64,000 nt of DNA from Sternotherus odoratus (Eukaryota > Chordata > Testudines > Kinosternidae). The stretch is taken from NCBI GenBank assembly GCA_032164245.1, contig JAVMKO010000003.1:69882390-69946389 (forward strand). The letters are read 5' to 3'. The notes under the pieces are model-generated. The model searched no databases. It was given only the letters and a program-made list of their open reading frames with translations, and was not told where the DNA came from. Position 1 is the first letter of the stretch; the number at the start of each line of letters is the position of its first letter. The position numbers were made by a program, and so were the translations under genes. This document shows positions 13,263 to 23,960 of the stretch, piece by piece.

Positions 13263-13351
13263 CTTGTCTACACAAGAAAGTTGCTCTGGTTTAACTCAAT
13301 TTTGTGTGGACATTCTTATATCAGTATAAGAGTGGCTTATTTTGGTTTTGC
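13263..13351. mobile_element. 5' part of a second MITE, cut by a hAT insertion
   Basis: It starts CTTGTCTACACAAGAAAG, a MITE-like terminus, and continues to the hAT element at 13352. Sequence past 13709 may be its other half. Confidence 0.45.
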
Positions 13352-13708
13352 TCAAGGATCGGCAACCTTGGCACGCAGTCCATCCGCACCCCACCCCCCA
13401 CCCCCCGGGGTAAGCACACTTGGTGGGCCTGGCCAGTTTGTTTACCTGCCGTGTCCGCAGGTTCAGCCAATTGCAGCTCCCACTGGCTGCGGTTTACTGC
13501 TACAGTCCAATGGGGGCTGCGGAAAGCAGCGCGGGCCGAGGGATGTGTTGGCTACTGCTTCCCGCAGCCCCCATTGCCCTGTAACAGTGAACCATGGCCA
13601 GTGGGAGCTGCGATTGGCCGAATCTGAGGGTTCTGCAGGTAAACAAATCGTCCTGGCCCGCCAGTGGATTTCCCTGATGGGCCACGTGTCAAAGGCTGCC
13701 AATTCCTG
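13352..13708. mobile_element. Palindromic hAT MITE, copy 1 of 3
   Basis: The ends CAAGGATCGGCAACC and, inverted, CAGGAATTGGCAGCC frame a nearly palindromic, GC-rich interior with matching 'tttgtttacctgc' and 'gcaggtaaacaaa' blocks. It is the same family as 52175-52392 and 58660-58992. No target duplication remains. Confidence 0.85.
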
Positions 13709-13730
13709 ATCTAGAGGGTACTGGAATTGT

Positions 13731-13831
13731 GGCATCTTTATACTTTTGAACTTTGTAGCACTGTTCTTCCTCTCATCTTCTACCCAGGGGGATAACTGTA
13801 TATGCTGTGTAGTGTTTTATTTTGGTAGGGA
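13731..13831 (-). repeat. Arm 2 of an inverted duplication
   Basis: Reverse complement of the block at 12711-12807, about 920 bp away. The two arms could pair into a long stem. Confidence 0.85.
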
Positions 13832-14516
13832 CATTTTTTTCTTTATTTTTTAAATGTACCCATAGCTATGTGTTTATGTGACAGAAGGCTGGTCAAAGAC
13901 ATGTGCCTTGCACTTGAAGTGGAAAGTGGTGAGGATTGTGATGGGCCTTCAATCCTGTGGGAGTTCATTCCACAGTCTTGGAACAATTTCTATGTAAGTC
14001 TGTTGCTCAGAGAAAGAAGAATGTAAGTTCACTAAAGGAGGGAAGATTTCAGTTCACTGAACCAGCAACTCCTCCCAGCCAACTCCACTCACTGTTTTAG
14101 GTTGCTCTAGATTCCCTGATAGAATGGTGGGTGCAGGTGGCTTGTGCTGCTGTATTCCCCTCTTCTGAAAAACTTTGCCATGGGTGGCCCAGAGCTTGGG
14201 TTCTGCTATAGCCCTAAATCTCTTTTGCTTGGGATACATTAACCTAAATATATTAGTGCTAGTCTAAAACTAAGGTCAATGAGGAGGTATCAGAATTAAG
14301 TTTCTGATAGTAGCACCCAATCTTGTGATTTCCCTTCAGGCAAAATTCCCCTTGAAGTCAATGGGAGATTTGCTCAAAAAAGAAGGGCAGCATTGGGCCC
14401 AAAAGGAGGCGATGAGGGCAGATATAATACATTAATTATTTTTCTTCTTACCCTAAAATTCCTGAAGCTTTCTATATAAAGAAATGGGTATTGTCCTACT
14501 CATAATGAGAAATCTG
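13832..14516. other. No gene seen
   Basis: Non-coding DNA. The stretch near 14335-14400 ('gaagtcaatgggag') resembles an old dispersed sauropsid repeat but cannot be bounded. Confidence 0.5.
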
Positions 14517-14529
14517 TTTTATCATAAAG

Positions 14530-14650
14530 GTAACAAAGAGCCCTGTGGCACCTTAAAGACTAACTATACTTTATAGTTAGTCTTTAAGGTGCCACAGGAG
14601 TCTTTGTTACCTCTGCTATTCCAGACTAACATGGCTACCTCTCTGATTCT
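14530..14650 (+). mobile_element. Short retroposon with inverted 5' part and 13-bp TSD
   Basis: A perfect 13-bp direct repeat TTTTATCATAAAG flanks it at 14517-14529 and 14651-14663. Inside, an antisense piece (to about 14568) is joined through three bases to the sense piece, giving a roughly 40-bp hairpin with two mismatches. The sense end reads CCAGACTAACATGGCTACC. The architecture fits target-primed reverse transcription with 5' inversion. Confidence 0.9.
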
Positions 14651-14663
14651 TTTTATCATAAAG

Positions 14664-15639
14664 CTAACTTCCCCTTGCATTCCTTATGGGGGAGCTCCAG
14701 TAAAAGAAAAGTGCCAGGGGTAAGTCCACTGAAAAAGAAGCATGCAGAAAAAGAATATGCTCTAAAAATGCCAGTGAGTAAAAGAGTTGCTTGGAAGAAC
14801 CTCTAGCTTGCATGTAACAAGTCAACTTTCCTTAGCTTATGAACAGCCTATCCAGATATGCCTTCTAAATAAATACGCACACAAATAGTGAAAACTGAAT
14901 CTCTGTACTGCTTTTAGTGGTGTCAGTGACTGTCATTTTGTGCTCTTTTTAAGTGTAGAATTTATTTGAATCCACCTTATCCTCTCTTTCCAATTTAAAG
15001 TAAGTACATAAACAGGAGGTTCAATTAACCCAGTGTGAGTTCCCTGCTTCTGTCCAATGAGAATAAAGGTCTAATTAATTTAAATTTCAGAAGATCTTTA
15101 TGGTTATGTGACACAGAAGTCATTTTAGTCTCTTTTAAAAAAATTACTGCTGGGCTTTTTTTAGCACTGGAGGTAACTCATCAAAGCCTTACACATATTA
15201 TATATAAGAATAAGCCCACATTTTTTAATATGTCACTGCATTCTGAGCTGCAGGTTTTAAAGATTCTGATAATAAGTTAGTAGCTCCCAAATCTCACTGT
15301 TCTCATTAGTATGTTGGAACATCTTTTTCTTTTAACGTTAGAGAGTTTGTCTTTCTCTCTTCACTTCAAGAAACATATTTACATTTGTCTACTCTGAATA
15401 ATAATTGCCATCGCTGAATCCAGCTACTGGAGAATTTTTACATCCGAGATCAATCTTTCTTAAAGTGTTGCCACCCGTTTCCAAGAGGAAGTAGATTGCA
15501 ACACCTTGTAGGTCAGTTTCCCATTTGGAGAAGAAATTGGTGACATGGAATAAGGGAATTTTCTTAGAACAATTTGTTCACTTACAAAATTACACAAGTC
15601 CTGTTTCCTCATTGGACAGGCTCTTACGTAAATTAAGCT
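14664..15639. other. No gene seen
   Basis: AT-rich non-coding DNA up to the approximate 5' break of the CR1 insertion. Confidence 0.55.
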
Positions 15640-16655
15640 GCCATGGGATAAGAGGGAAGATCCTCTCATGGATTGAAAACTGGTTAAAAGACAGGGAACA
15701 AAGGGTAGGGATAAATGGAACTTTTTCAGAATGGAGAGGGGTAACTAGTGGTGTTCCCCAAGGGTCAGTCCTGGGGCCGATCCTATTCAACTTATTTATA
15801 AATGATTTGGAGGAAGGGGTAAACAGTGATGTGGCAAAGTTTGCAGATGATACTAAACTGCTCAAAATAGTAAGGACCAAAGCAGACTGTGAAGAACTTC
15901 AAAAAGATCTCACTAAACTAAGTGATTGGGCAACAAAATGGCAAATGAAATTTAATGTGGATAAATGTAAAGTAATGCACATTGGAAAAAATAACCCCAA
16001 CTATACATACAATATGATGGGGGCTAATTTAGCTACAACCAATCAGGAAAAAGACCTGGGAGTCATTGTGGATAGTTCTCTGAAGGCATCCACGCAGTGT
16101 GCAGCGGCAGTCAAAAAAGCAAACAGGATGTTAGGAATCATTAAAAAAGGGATAGAGAATAAGTCGGAGAATATCTTATTGCCCTTATACAAATCCACGG
16201 TGCGCCCACATCTTGAATACTGCGTACAAATGTGGTCTCCTCATCTCAAAAAGGATATACTGGCACTAGAAAAGGTTCAGAGAAGGGCAACTAAAATGAT
16301 TAGGGGTTTGGAACGGGTCCCATATGAAGAGAGATTAAGGAGGCTAGGACTTTTTAGCTTGGAAAAGAGGAGACTAAGGGGGGATATGATAGAGGTATAT
16401 AAAATTATGAGTGGAGTGGAGGAAGTGAATAAGGATAAGTTATTTACTTGTTCCCAAAATAGAAGAACTAGGGGCCATTCAATGAAATTGGCGTGCAGCA
16501 GGTTTAAAACAAATAAAAGGAAGTTCTTCTTCACACAGCGCACAGTCAACCTGTGGAACTCCTTACCTGAGGAGGCTGTGAAGGCTAGGACTATAACAGG
16601 GTTTAAAAGAGAGCTGGATAAATTCATGGAGGCTAAGTCCATAAATGGCTATTAG
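15525..16655 (+). pseudogene. CR1 ORF2 remnant (reverse transcriptase C-terminal part)
   Basis: An open frame of 376 codons ending at TAG 16653-16655. The first roughly 38 residues come from flanking DNA and are not CR1. GVPQGSVLGPILFNLFINDL (about 76-95) and the catalytic FADD box (106-109) are RT palm motifs. The C-terminus ends TITGFKRELDKFMEAKSINGY-like text typical of CR1. The endonuclease domain and the RT N-terminal half are missing, so no active enzyme is made. The absence of stops or frameshifts over about 340 codons suggests a fairly recent insertion. Confidence 0.9.
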
Positions 16656-16854
16656 CCAGGATGGGTAATGAATGGTGTCCCTAGCCTCTGTCTGTCAGAG
16701 GGGGGTGATGGATGGCAGGAGAGAGATCGCTCGATCATACCTGTTAGGTTCACTCACTCCGGGGCACCTGGCATTGGCCACTGTCGGTAGACAGGATGCT
16801 GGGCTAGATGGACCTTTGGTCTGACCCAGTATGGCCGTTCTTATGTTCTTATGT
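15640..16854 (+). mobile_element. 5'-truncated CR1 LINE
   Basis: The 3' part of a CR1 retrotransposon. Typical reverse-transcriptase text starts near 15640. The 3' UTR runs through the CR1 phrase 'ctgacccagtatggccg' and ends in a short TTCTTATG repeat at about 16838-16854. The 5' boundary is approximate. Confidence 0.9.
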
Positions 16855-16974
16855 CCTTGAACAGAGGCGGGCACATGCTGCAGACAGACAACTCTCTTTT
16901 GGAGGAACCTCAAGTCAGGCAACTTTGCTCTTTCTGCCCCTGCCTCTCTCCTGTAATCCCACTCTCATCTCACA

Positions 16975-17067
16975 AGAAGGGAGGAGGAGGACTTGTGGCA
17001 CTTTACAGACTAACAAACTCCTTGTTCTTTTTGCAGATACAGACTAACACGGCTCCCACTCTGAAAC
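16975..17067 (+). mobile_element. Short retroposon with inverted 5' part and 13-bp TSD
   Basis: A perfect 13-bp repeat CTCTCATCTCACA flanks it at 16962-16974 and 17068-17080. An antisense piece (ACTTGTGGCACTTTACAGAC) is fused to a sense piece ending CAGACTAACACGGCTCCC. It has the same construction as 14530-14650. Confidence 0.9.
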
Positions 17068-17239
17068 CTCTCATCTCACAGTTGAACATGCATCACACTG
17101 CTCCAGCTCCAGCCAATGGTCTTTACTCATGGGAAATCCTGTAGCCCAAGATTTCTCTGCTAGGACCATGTGGACTTCATAGATGAGTCTGAGCATCAGC
17201 TTGCCTTTGGGGCAGCTGCTTTGCAAAACTGGGAAGGTA

Positions 17240-17920
17240 CCAGCATAGTGGAAAGAAGGGATCGTTCTCAGGCTCTATAAGGGGAAAGGCCCACTGAGTG
17301 TGGTAACTTTAGGCTACAGGCCAATAACTCTGCGATCTGTCCCTGGAAAAATCTTCACACATGTCCTACTCATCCGGGCCCGCCTCTCTTTGTGAAACGC
17401 CATCACCCAGAGCAACTGTTTTACACTGGGAGGTGATCTACAATGGATACTATGCTTGCTCTGTCTTTTATCTGAGATCGATGATGAATTTAATCAGCCT
17501 TTGACAGAAGCATATGTAGATCTAACGTCAGCCTTCAGTTCTTTCAATAGAGTTATCCCATAGAAGCCCCTACAGGGTGTTGGTGTTTCCAACACCCTTC
17601 GGAGGCAAATTCAAGATCTATATGAATACTTGGGAAGGGGTACATTGCGGGGGTTTCATACTAAATCTGGGGTAAAGAAGGGATGTATCCTGGCCATGTT
17701 CTGTTATGCAATCGACTGGCTCCTTGAACAACTCTCTCCAAATATTAGTATAACTGTCAGGTCAATTTCTTTTACCAACCTGGATTGTGTGTATGATGTG
17801 GTCCTCTTTGGTCAGGATGCAAATAATCTCAAAGACGCACTCAAGAGTTTCCAACATGAGACAGCTGTCTTTGGCCTAAGAGTTTTAGGCAAAAACAAAT
17901 ATATCACAACTTTTGTGCTC
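17240..17920 (+). pseudogene. Decayed non-CR1 LINE reverse transcriptase
   Basis: Conceptual pieces in shifting frames read LYKGKGPLS, RPITLRSVPGKIF, EAYVDLTSAFSSFNR and SGVKKGCILAMFCYAIDWLL. These match the order of RT motifs in non-LTR retrotransposons (compare SGVRQGC..LF). The catalytic-box region reads YDVVLF where YADDAVLF is expected, and stops and shifts interrupt the frame. The clade was not assigned. It is not functional. Confidence 0.75.
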
Positions 17921-19137
17921 TGGATAAGACGTCTGTGCTTCACAACAAACTACCCATGTAGTAAGCTGTCAAATGGGTTCTGCCAGCCAGACAACTTAAG
18001 AATTGTTTTAGCAGCCTCAGCAATGAAGGCCCATGGAGCTAGAAGGTAACGCTGAATATGAAAGCACAAATTTGGCTGTGCACCAGTGCTATCCCAGTGT
18101 AAGTGAAAAGCCAATTTTATAGTCAGTTTCACTGTTACTATACCTCAGTTTCTTGCTTGCCAGCAAGACCCTTATAAACATCAACAGGAGAGGCCAATTT
18201 TTTAATATATTTTTTTAATAATCAATCAGTTCAGGACATACCATTGAAAGTGTGCTCTACCAGGCCCCAATCCTACAGACAATCAAGTGTGTGAGTTAAA
18301 GTGAGTAAAAGTAAATTTAGTTAGTTTACTATTTTAATTAATTTGGTATTAAGCCACCATGGTTCTGGCTCTGGTGGCTACAGTTTCAAGCTCAGAGTGG
18401 GTGTTACCTTTGTCATTTGTCTCAGATCTAGTGTCTCTAGGAACAGGTGAAGACCAGGGATAGTAACACAGACATTCACAACATCTAATCTGCTTTATCA
18501 ATTTCATTAAAGTGACCAATAAGGTTATGATTATCCAAGCATATACATATAAAAATATCCATGCACAAGTTATAGCTATAGTCATACTCACATCCCCCTA
18601 TATAGTCTTATGGTCTGATGGGTTCCTCACAAACTAATCATCAATAGAGAGATGGTTCCTACTGGAGTTTTCCCGATGGTAATTCATTTTTTCCAGTCTG
18701 GGCATTCTCTTTTATAATGTGATTCTGACTATACCTAAGACCCAGCATGTGTGTGTGAAAGGGTCATCCCTCTTTTTCCTTATCTGTGTTGTGGCCCCCA
18801 AGAATATTGGGGTACTTTGTTTTCATAGGTTTTTGTAGTTCCTTTTATTCTCATTAGCATTTATGCACATCATGCACTTGTGGTTAGGGAACAGGTTAGA
18901 CCATCGGGCATCTTGTAATAAAAAATAATCTTTCAGTTAATTTTTCACAATACCCCCCATAAGCATGGAGGTGGAACAGGTTTTTCCAATACAGAAATTC
19001 ATGAACGAGGTCAGGAAATAATGTAAAGCAAAGGGGACCAGAACACTGAGATCCAACAGAAAGATGATCAAGGTCTATGAACAAAACTCAGTTATAGGTC
19101 AACAAGTAACCTCTTAAGTCACTCAGTCTTCTATTTC
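17921..19137. other. No gene seen
   Basis: Non-coding DNA with T/A-rich patches around 18200-18350. Confidence 0.55.
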
Positions 19138-19140
19138 TTA

Positions 19141-20246
19141 GGGCATGTCTTCACTACGACTTTACGTCGACTTTAACGACGTTAAGTCGAAATAAACGTG
19201 TACCTGTCTTCACAGGCATGCCCTTAAAGTCGATTTAAAGGGCCCTCAAAATCGACTTTATAACTCCTGCCTGATGAGAGAAGTAGCGCTAAAATTGACC
19301 TCTCTAGGTCGATTGTGATGTAGTGAAGAGGCATCTGACTTTAAGCCTCCGACCTCCGAGCAGCCCCGCGGACCCCCCCGCCTGCCCGAGCAGCTCCGCG
19401 AACCCCCGCGCCCGCCCAAGCAGCCCCGCGAACCCCCGCGCCTGCCCAAGCAGCCCCCGAACCCCCCCACCTGCCCGAGCAGCCCGGCGCCGGCTCCCCC
19501 CCTCTCAGGCGGGGGGGGGGGATCCGGCGCAGGGCTGCTCGGGTGGGCGGGGGGGTTCGCGGGGCTGCCTGGGCGAGCGGGGGAGGGGGGTTTGCGGGGC
19601 TGCCTGGGCGAGCGGGGGGGGGGGGTTTGCGGGGCTGCCTGGGCGAGCGGGGGGGGTTCACGGGGCTGCCTGGGTGAGCGGGGGGTTTTTTCGCGGGGCT
19701 GCCTGGGCGAGCGGGGGGGTTCGCGGGCAGGGGGGGGGGTCCGGCGCAGGGCTGCTCGGGCGGGCAGGGGGGTTCGCAGGGCTGCGTGGGTGAGCGGGGG
19801 GGGGGGTTCGCGGGGCTGCCTGGGCGAGCGGGGGGGGGGGGTTCGCGGGGCTGCCTGGGCGAGCGGGGTGGGGGGGTTCGCGGGGCTGCCTGGGCGAGCG
19901 GGGTGGGGGGTTCGCGGGGCTGCTTGGGCGAGCGGGGTGGTTCGCGGGGCTGCTTGGGCGGGCGGAGGGGTTCGAGGAGCTGCTTGGGCGGGCGGGGGGG
20001 GGGGTCCGGCGCGGGGCTTCTTGGGTGAGCGGGGGGGTTCGCGGGGCTGCTCGGGCGGGCAGGGGGGTCCGGCACTGTGGGCTACCTACCCACAGTGCAA
20101 TGCGGGCTATGTCGACCCCTGCAAAAGTTTAAGGACAGACTGTCGACCTGCTGTCCTTAGTGGGGACACACTAAGTCGATTTTCTAAAGTAGACTAGAAA
20201 ATCGACTTAAGGGAAATCGACCTACTCCTGTAGTAAAGACATACCC
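19141..20246. mobile_element. Harbinger-type nonautonomous element, 1.1 kb
   Basis: The ends GGGCATGTCTTCACTACGA and, inverted, GGGTATGTCTTTACTACAGG are flanked by TTA on both sides (19138-19140, 20247-20249), the PIF/Harbinger target duplication. The subterminal parts carry many 'tcgac' and 'tcgatt' words. The middle is a GC-rich minisatellite. No transposase frame is present. Confidence 0.85.
19345..20085. repeat. Two-armed GC-rich minisatellite
   Basis: Left of about 19500 the units are C-rich (GAACCCCCGCGCCTGCCCAA). Right of about 19550 the same unit runs inverted and G-rich (TTCGCGGGGCTGCCTGGGCG), roughly 30-50 bp per unit with G-runs of 5-10. Open frames of up to 244 codons here are simple-sequence artefacts. 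Confidence 0.9.
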
Positions 20247-20249
20247 TTA

Positions 20250-21430
20250 GACTGTGCAGCTTGATATTCAACTACTCAAAAAACTGCCTGGGTTTCAGAA
20301 GTGACATGTGGATGTTCCAGTTTAAGTGTGTGAAACATTTCCTTCAGATGCTGTGCCATGCGGTCTCTGTGGAATGCCTTTGTATTTTTCAGTGAACATC
20401 TGCTGTACCTTACCTTTGAAGAGTTTATTTATAGTCAGATCTAAAGGATGGCACATTTTGGGTCTATCAGAAGAAAGCAAATTATGTCTACAGTGTCAGA
20501 TTACAACTTTAGATTCTCTGGCCAAGACATTCTAAACAGATACAAAGTGCAAACACTTCACGATTATACAGGTCACATATACTAGACTAGAAATTAATGT
20601 CTGTGACCTCCAGCTCCAAAATTAAATTAACATGGTGTCGCTCTTCGCTTAGCAGTTGCTTGGGATGAAGGAACTGAGTGGGTGGACCTTATTGGGATAG
20701 CACCTAATTTTCTTTATTCAGTAAAATAATTCTGACTTTCAAAAACCAAAACTGAACATTACCACCAAAACCTGAAATATTTAACCAAAAAAGGATGTTT
20801 ACCAAAAATTACATTTCCCAATATGTAATCTAAAAAACTAGAAAATAATAAAAAAATGAAAAATTGCCAATTTGTTAGTTTGATTAAAAGCCATTGATCA
20901 TCAGAATTACTTTACAATAAAACAGTTTGACTAGGTCTAATATTGCATATATTTCCTCGAGCAGGATGGACTTTGGGATTTTCCTATGTTTTTGACAGCA
21001 CTGATCTCCTATAATCTTATGTTTATTGCAGGTTGGTCATTTTGACTCTGATTTCTTCCATCTCTTTCATTAATAAAGGAGGAATTTCTGAGCTCTAGAC
21101 CTGCAGTAACAACGTATAAAACATAATTGCTAAATCCGGCAAGACTTCATTTTCTGCAAATAGTTCTGTTTGAATGTCTGTATTCTGCTCACATTGCTAG
21201 TTTTCTAGAATTTGCTCTTCATCCCAACTCATGCCTTTTATATATCACAGTGCTCAACACCACATTGGTTTGTTGTAAAATAGCTGTCTGGAATGTCCAA
21301 ATCCTCTTTAGCTGGATTAATCCAAAGAATCCTTGCTTTCACAAAATATCCTTCTCATGTTAGGATATCAAATATTTATATTCCTATTCTCTTCCTTTGG
21401 CAGCCACTGACATCTTTGTGGAGTTAACAT
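20250..21430. other. No gene seen
   Basis: AT-rich non-coding DNA; no repeat family recognised. Confidence 0.55.
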
Positions 21431-21440
21431 AGAAGAAAAG

Positions 21441-21590
21441 AATCAGAGAGGTAGCTGTGTTAGTCTGGAATAGCAGAGGTAACAAAGAGTCCTGTGTCAC
21501 CTTAAAGACTAACTAAAGTATTGAAGCATAAGCTTTTGTGGGCTAATACCCACTTCATCGGATGCATGCAGTGGAAGTGCAGAAGAAAAG
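21441..21590 (-). mobile_element. Short retroposon, antisense, with 10-bp TSD
   Basis: AGAAGAAAAG flanks it at 21431-21440 and 21591-21600. On the minus strand it contains CATCCGATGAAGTGGGTATT and AGCCCACAAAAGCTTATGC, then TTAGTCTTTAAGGTG, ending CCAGACTAACACAGCTACC. It is not inverted, so it serves as a template for reading the rearranged copies. Confidence 0.88.
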
Positions 21591-22010
21591 TGATTGAAGT
21601 TTCAGAACCCCCATAATGGATTTCCAAAACCTCCGGCACTAAGGCAGTCTTCCTATTGACTTCAGTGAGCTATTAGGCCCTTGAAAACACAAACCAATGC
21701 CACATGAACTAAAAGAGTAGTTTAATTAAGTCATAGCAGTAATAAGCTCTTATTCTTTAAGGGGACCCACCATTATAGGGAAATATGACACACTAAGCTG
21801 GTGTGTTGCAGTTATGTGGGAGCTAGACACACAACTGCCAGACATACGGTCAAAAAGCTGACAAGGTTTCAGTGCAGAAGAGTCAAAAAGACAGAAAGCT
21901 GAACCCATTGTGAACGCAGCTGCGGGCTCAGAGAATGGGGAGGAGAGGTAGCATAGCACTGCAATGTGTTCTGTATACAGTCATTCTGATTTGCAAAATA
22001 AACTCTATAC

Positions 22011-22384
22011 CAGGGGTGGTCAGACTTACTGGCCCTCTGTGCTGCATACAACAATCTTCAAAAGTTCTAGAGTGGGGCACATCCGTCGGGGCTCGGAGTT
22101 TCAGCCCTGTGGGAGGCACCTGATGAGATGCGGGGTTCAGCCCTTATTCTGCTGAAGCCCAGAGACCCCCCTCCCTGCTGGGCACCCCGTGGGGCTGAAG
22201 CCCCGAGACTCCCCTCCTCACTGGGAAGAAGCCCCTACTGCACCAGCCTACTGCAAGGCAGAAGTCCTAGCTCTCCCCCGTCTCACTTGGATAGGTGAGC
22301 AACAGGGTGGTGGGACTCTGGGAGCCACACTTCAATGGTGAAAGAGCCGCATATGACTCATGGGTCACAGTTTGGCCACCCCCG
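22011..22384. mobile_element. hAT-type MITE
   Basis: The ends CAGGGGTGGTCAGACT and, inverted, CGGGGGTGGCCAAACT have flanking octamers CTCTATAC (22003-22010) and TTCTGTAC (22385-22392) matching at 6 of 8. No transposase frame. Confidence 0.85.
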
Positions 22385-22999
22385 TTCTGTACTTAATCAA
22401 CATACAATTCTGGATCTGCAGGATGGGGAAGAAGCTTCCATCTTGGTTTCTAGCTTGCTAATAGGTCATTATCTCCTTCCTCAACCTTTTCTATACTAGC
22501 AGAAACACTCATCTCTGCTTTTTGGTGATACCAGTTTCTGGCTTACATGACTTTTTAGCCTTTCAGCTAGATGTTTGTCTGTCCGATCTTGTGACCTCTT
22601 GAATCTATGAGATTTAACCATATGACCCCAATCCATTTTATGGAAAAGTGATACCTCCAGCCAAATTATCAGTTGATATATTAGTAAGGAAGATAGAATT
22701 AATATGTTTAATTTGGTAGAGAAGATGTACTTGGAACATGAAATCTGCTACCTTATCAGGATAAATCTAACTCTTTGAAGCTTATGGACATTTTGCCATT
22801 TGGTATAAGCGCTGTAATTCTAAAAATTTCAGGTAAAGAACATATTTATGAAAGTGCTTTTCTCTTAAACTAACAGACTTTTATAACCACTAGCCAACTT
22901 CGCTGATATCTGTCTAGGTTGTTATATGCTCCTCATTACTCCAGTATTCAAACATAATTAATAATAAATTTATCTTGGCAAAACCCCAAAATGTATGAA

Positions 23000-23135
23000 A
23001 GTGTTATCCCCATTTTTCAGATGGGGAGTTAAGGCAAGAGAGGTTAAGTGACTTTCCCAAGGTCACATTGGTAGAACGTGAAAGAGCCAGGAATTGAATC
23101 CACATCTCCTGAGTCTCCATGCAGAGTCTTAACTG
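23000..23135 (-). repeat. MIR (CORE-SINE) remnant
   Basis: The sequence 'atccccatttttcagatgg', 'ggttaagtgactttcccaag', 'gtcacattgg' and 'gagccaggaattgaat' follows the MIR core in antisense. The match is long and ordered. Confidence 0.88.
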
Positions 23136-23499
23136 AAAGAGAGGCCTAACTTGGGTGTCTCAAATTAGAAACATGTCGATATTTAGGTACTTCTCTAAGC
23201 AGTTTGATGTTCAGATGAGACCCAGCAGCTGCCATTGAGACTTCGTTGATTTTGGTCCATGTTCTTAATGTAATAACTAGGAAAGCCACCTGTCAAAATA
23301 CTCTTACAACTTATTTATTTATAGTTTAAAAAATAGCTGTGGTACCAGTACTGATTTTGTACTTCCCTGCTAGTTTTCCAGACTGAAAAACAACAAACCA
23401 CTGATGGCTATGCATTTGCAGATGTTAACACATCATTCATTGGAAGACATATTTCTCTGACTGCCCTTAGACCTTCACCACTAATGTGAAACTTGCTTA

Positions 23500-23960
23500 T
23501 ATGCTTCATGAGAATTTAATGATAATGCTGGCTGCATCCCTTTTGTCCACCCCAGCTTTAATATCTACAAATGACCTCTCTTATTACCTTCATTAGTGAA
23601 ACATGACCGTGCTTCTCTGCAACATCGCTGCCAATCCTTAATCAAGACTCCCCTCCACTTCCCTTTTTGCAAGTGTTCCCAAATGATCTCTAAAAACCCA
23701 GTGCCTAATATTTTTTCTAAAATTAAAGTTGAACTAATTGGGCTATAATCTTCTGGAGTACCCACAGGACTTCTTTTAATTATGACATTTAGCTAGCCAA
23801 TTTTCTATCTTCAGGGGTCTCTGTTGAACATACATTATGTGATCCTTTAAAAATCGTAGCTTTTTCCCCCTCCAGTTAATAACTTCTTTTACCATCAGAA
23901 TCCTTCATTATGGAGAGAAGTTAGGTCCTTACACCTGATTTCTTTGATAAATAAAACTCT
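23500..23960 (-). repeat. Old CR1/L3-like LINE fragment
   Basis: Antisense text such as 'actaattgggctataatc' and 'tctatcttcaggggtctc' parallels CR1-type 3' sequence as I recall it. Highly diverged; edges approximate. Confidence 0.45.

Noticed and set aside
14528..14612. Hairpin as a microRNA precursor
   Set aside because: The 13-bp target duplications and repeat identity explain it as a retroposon with inverted 5' end.
17630..18049. 139-codon open frame as a cellular gene
   Set aside because: Its first part is reverse-transcriptase text of a decayed LINE.
19323..20197. Long open frames (up to 244 codons) of Pro- or Gly/Arg-rich protein on both strands
   Set aside because: They lie in the GC-rich minisatellite, and the codons follow the repeat unit in several frames at once. 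Simple-sequence artefact.
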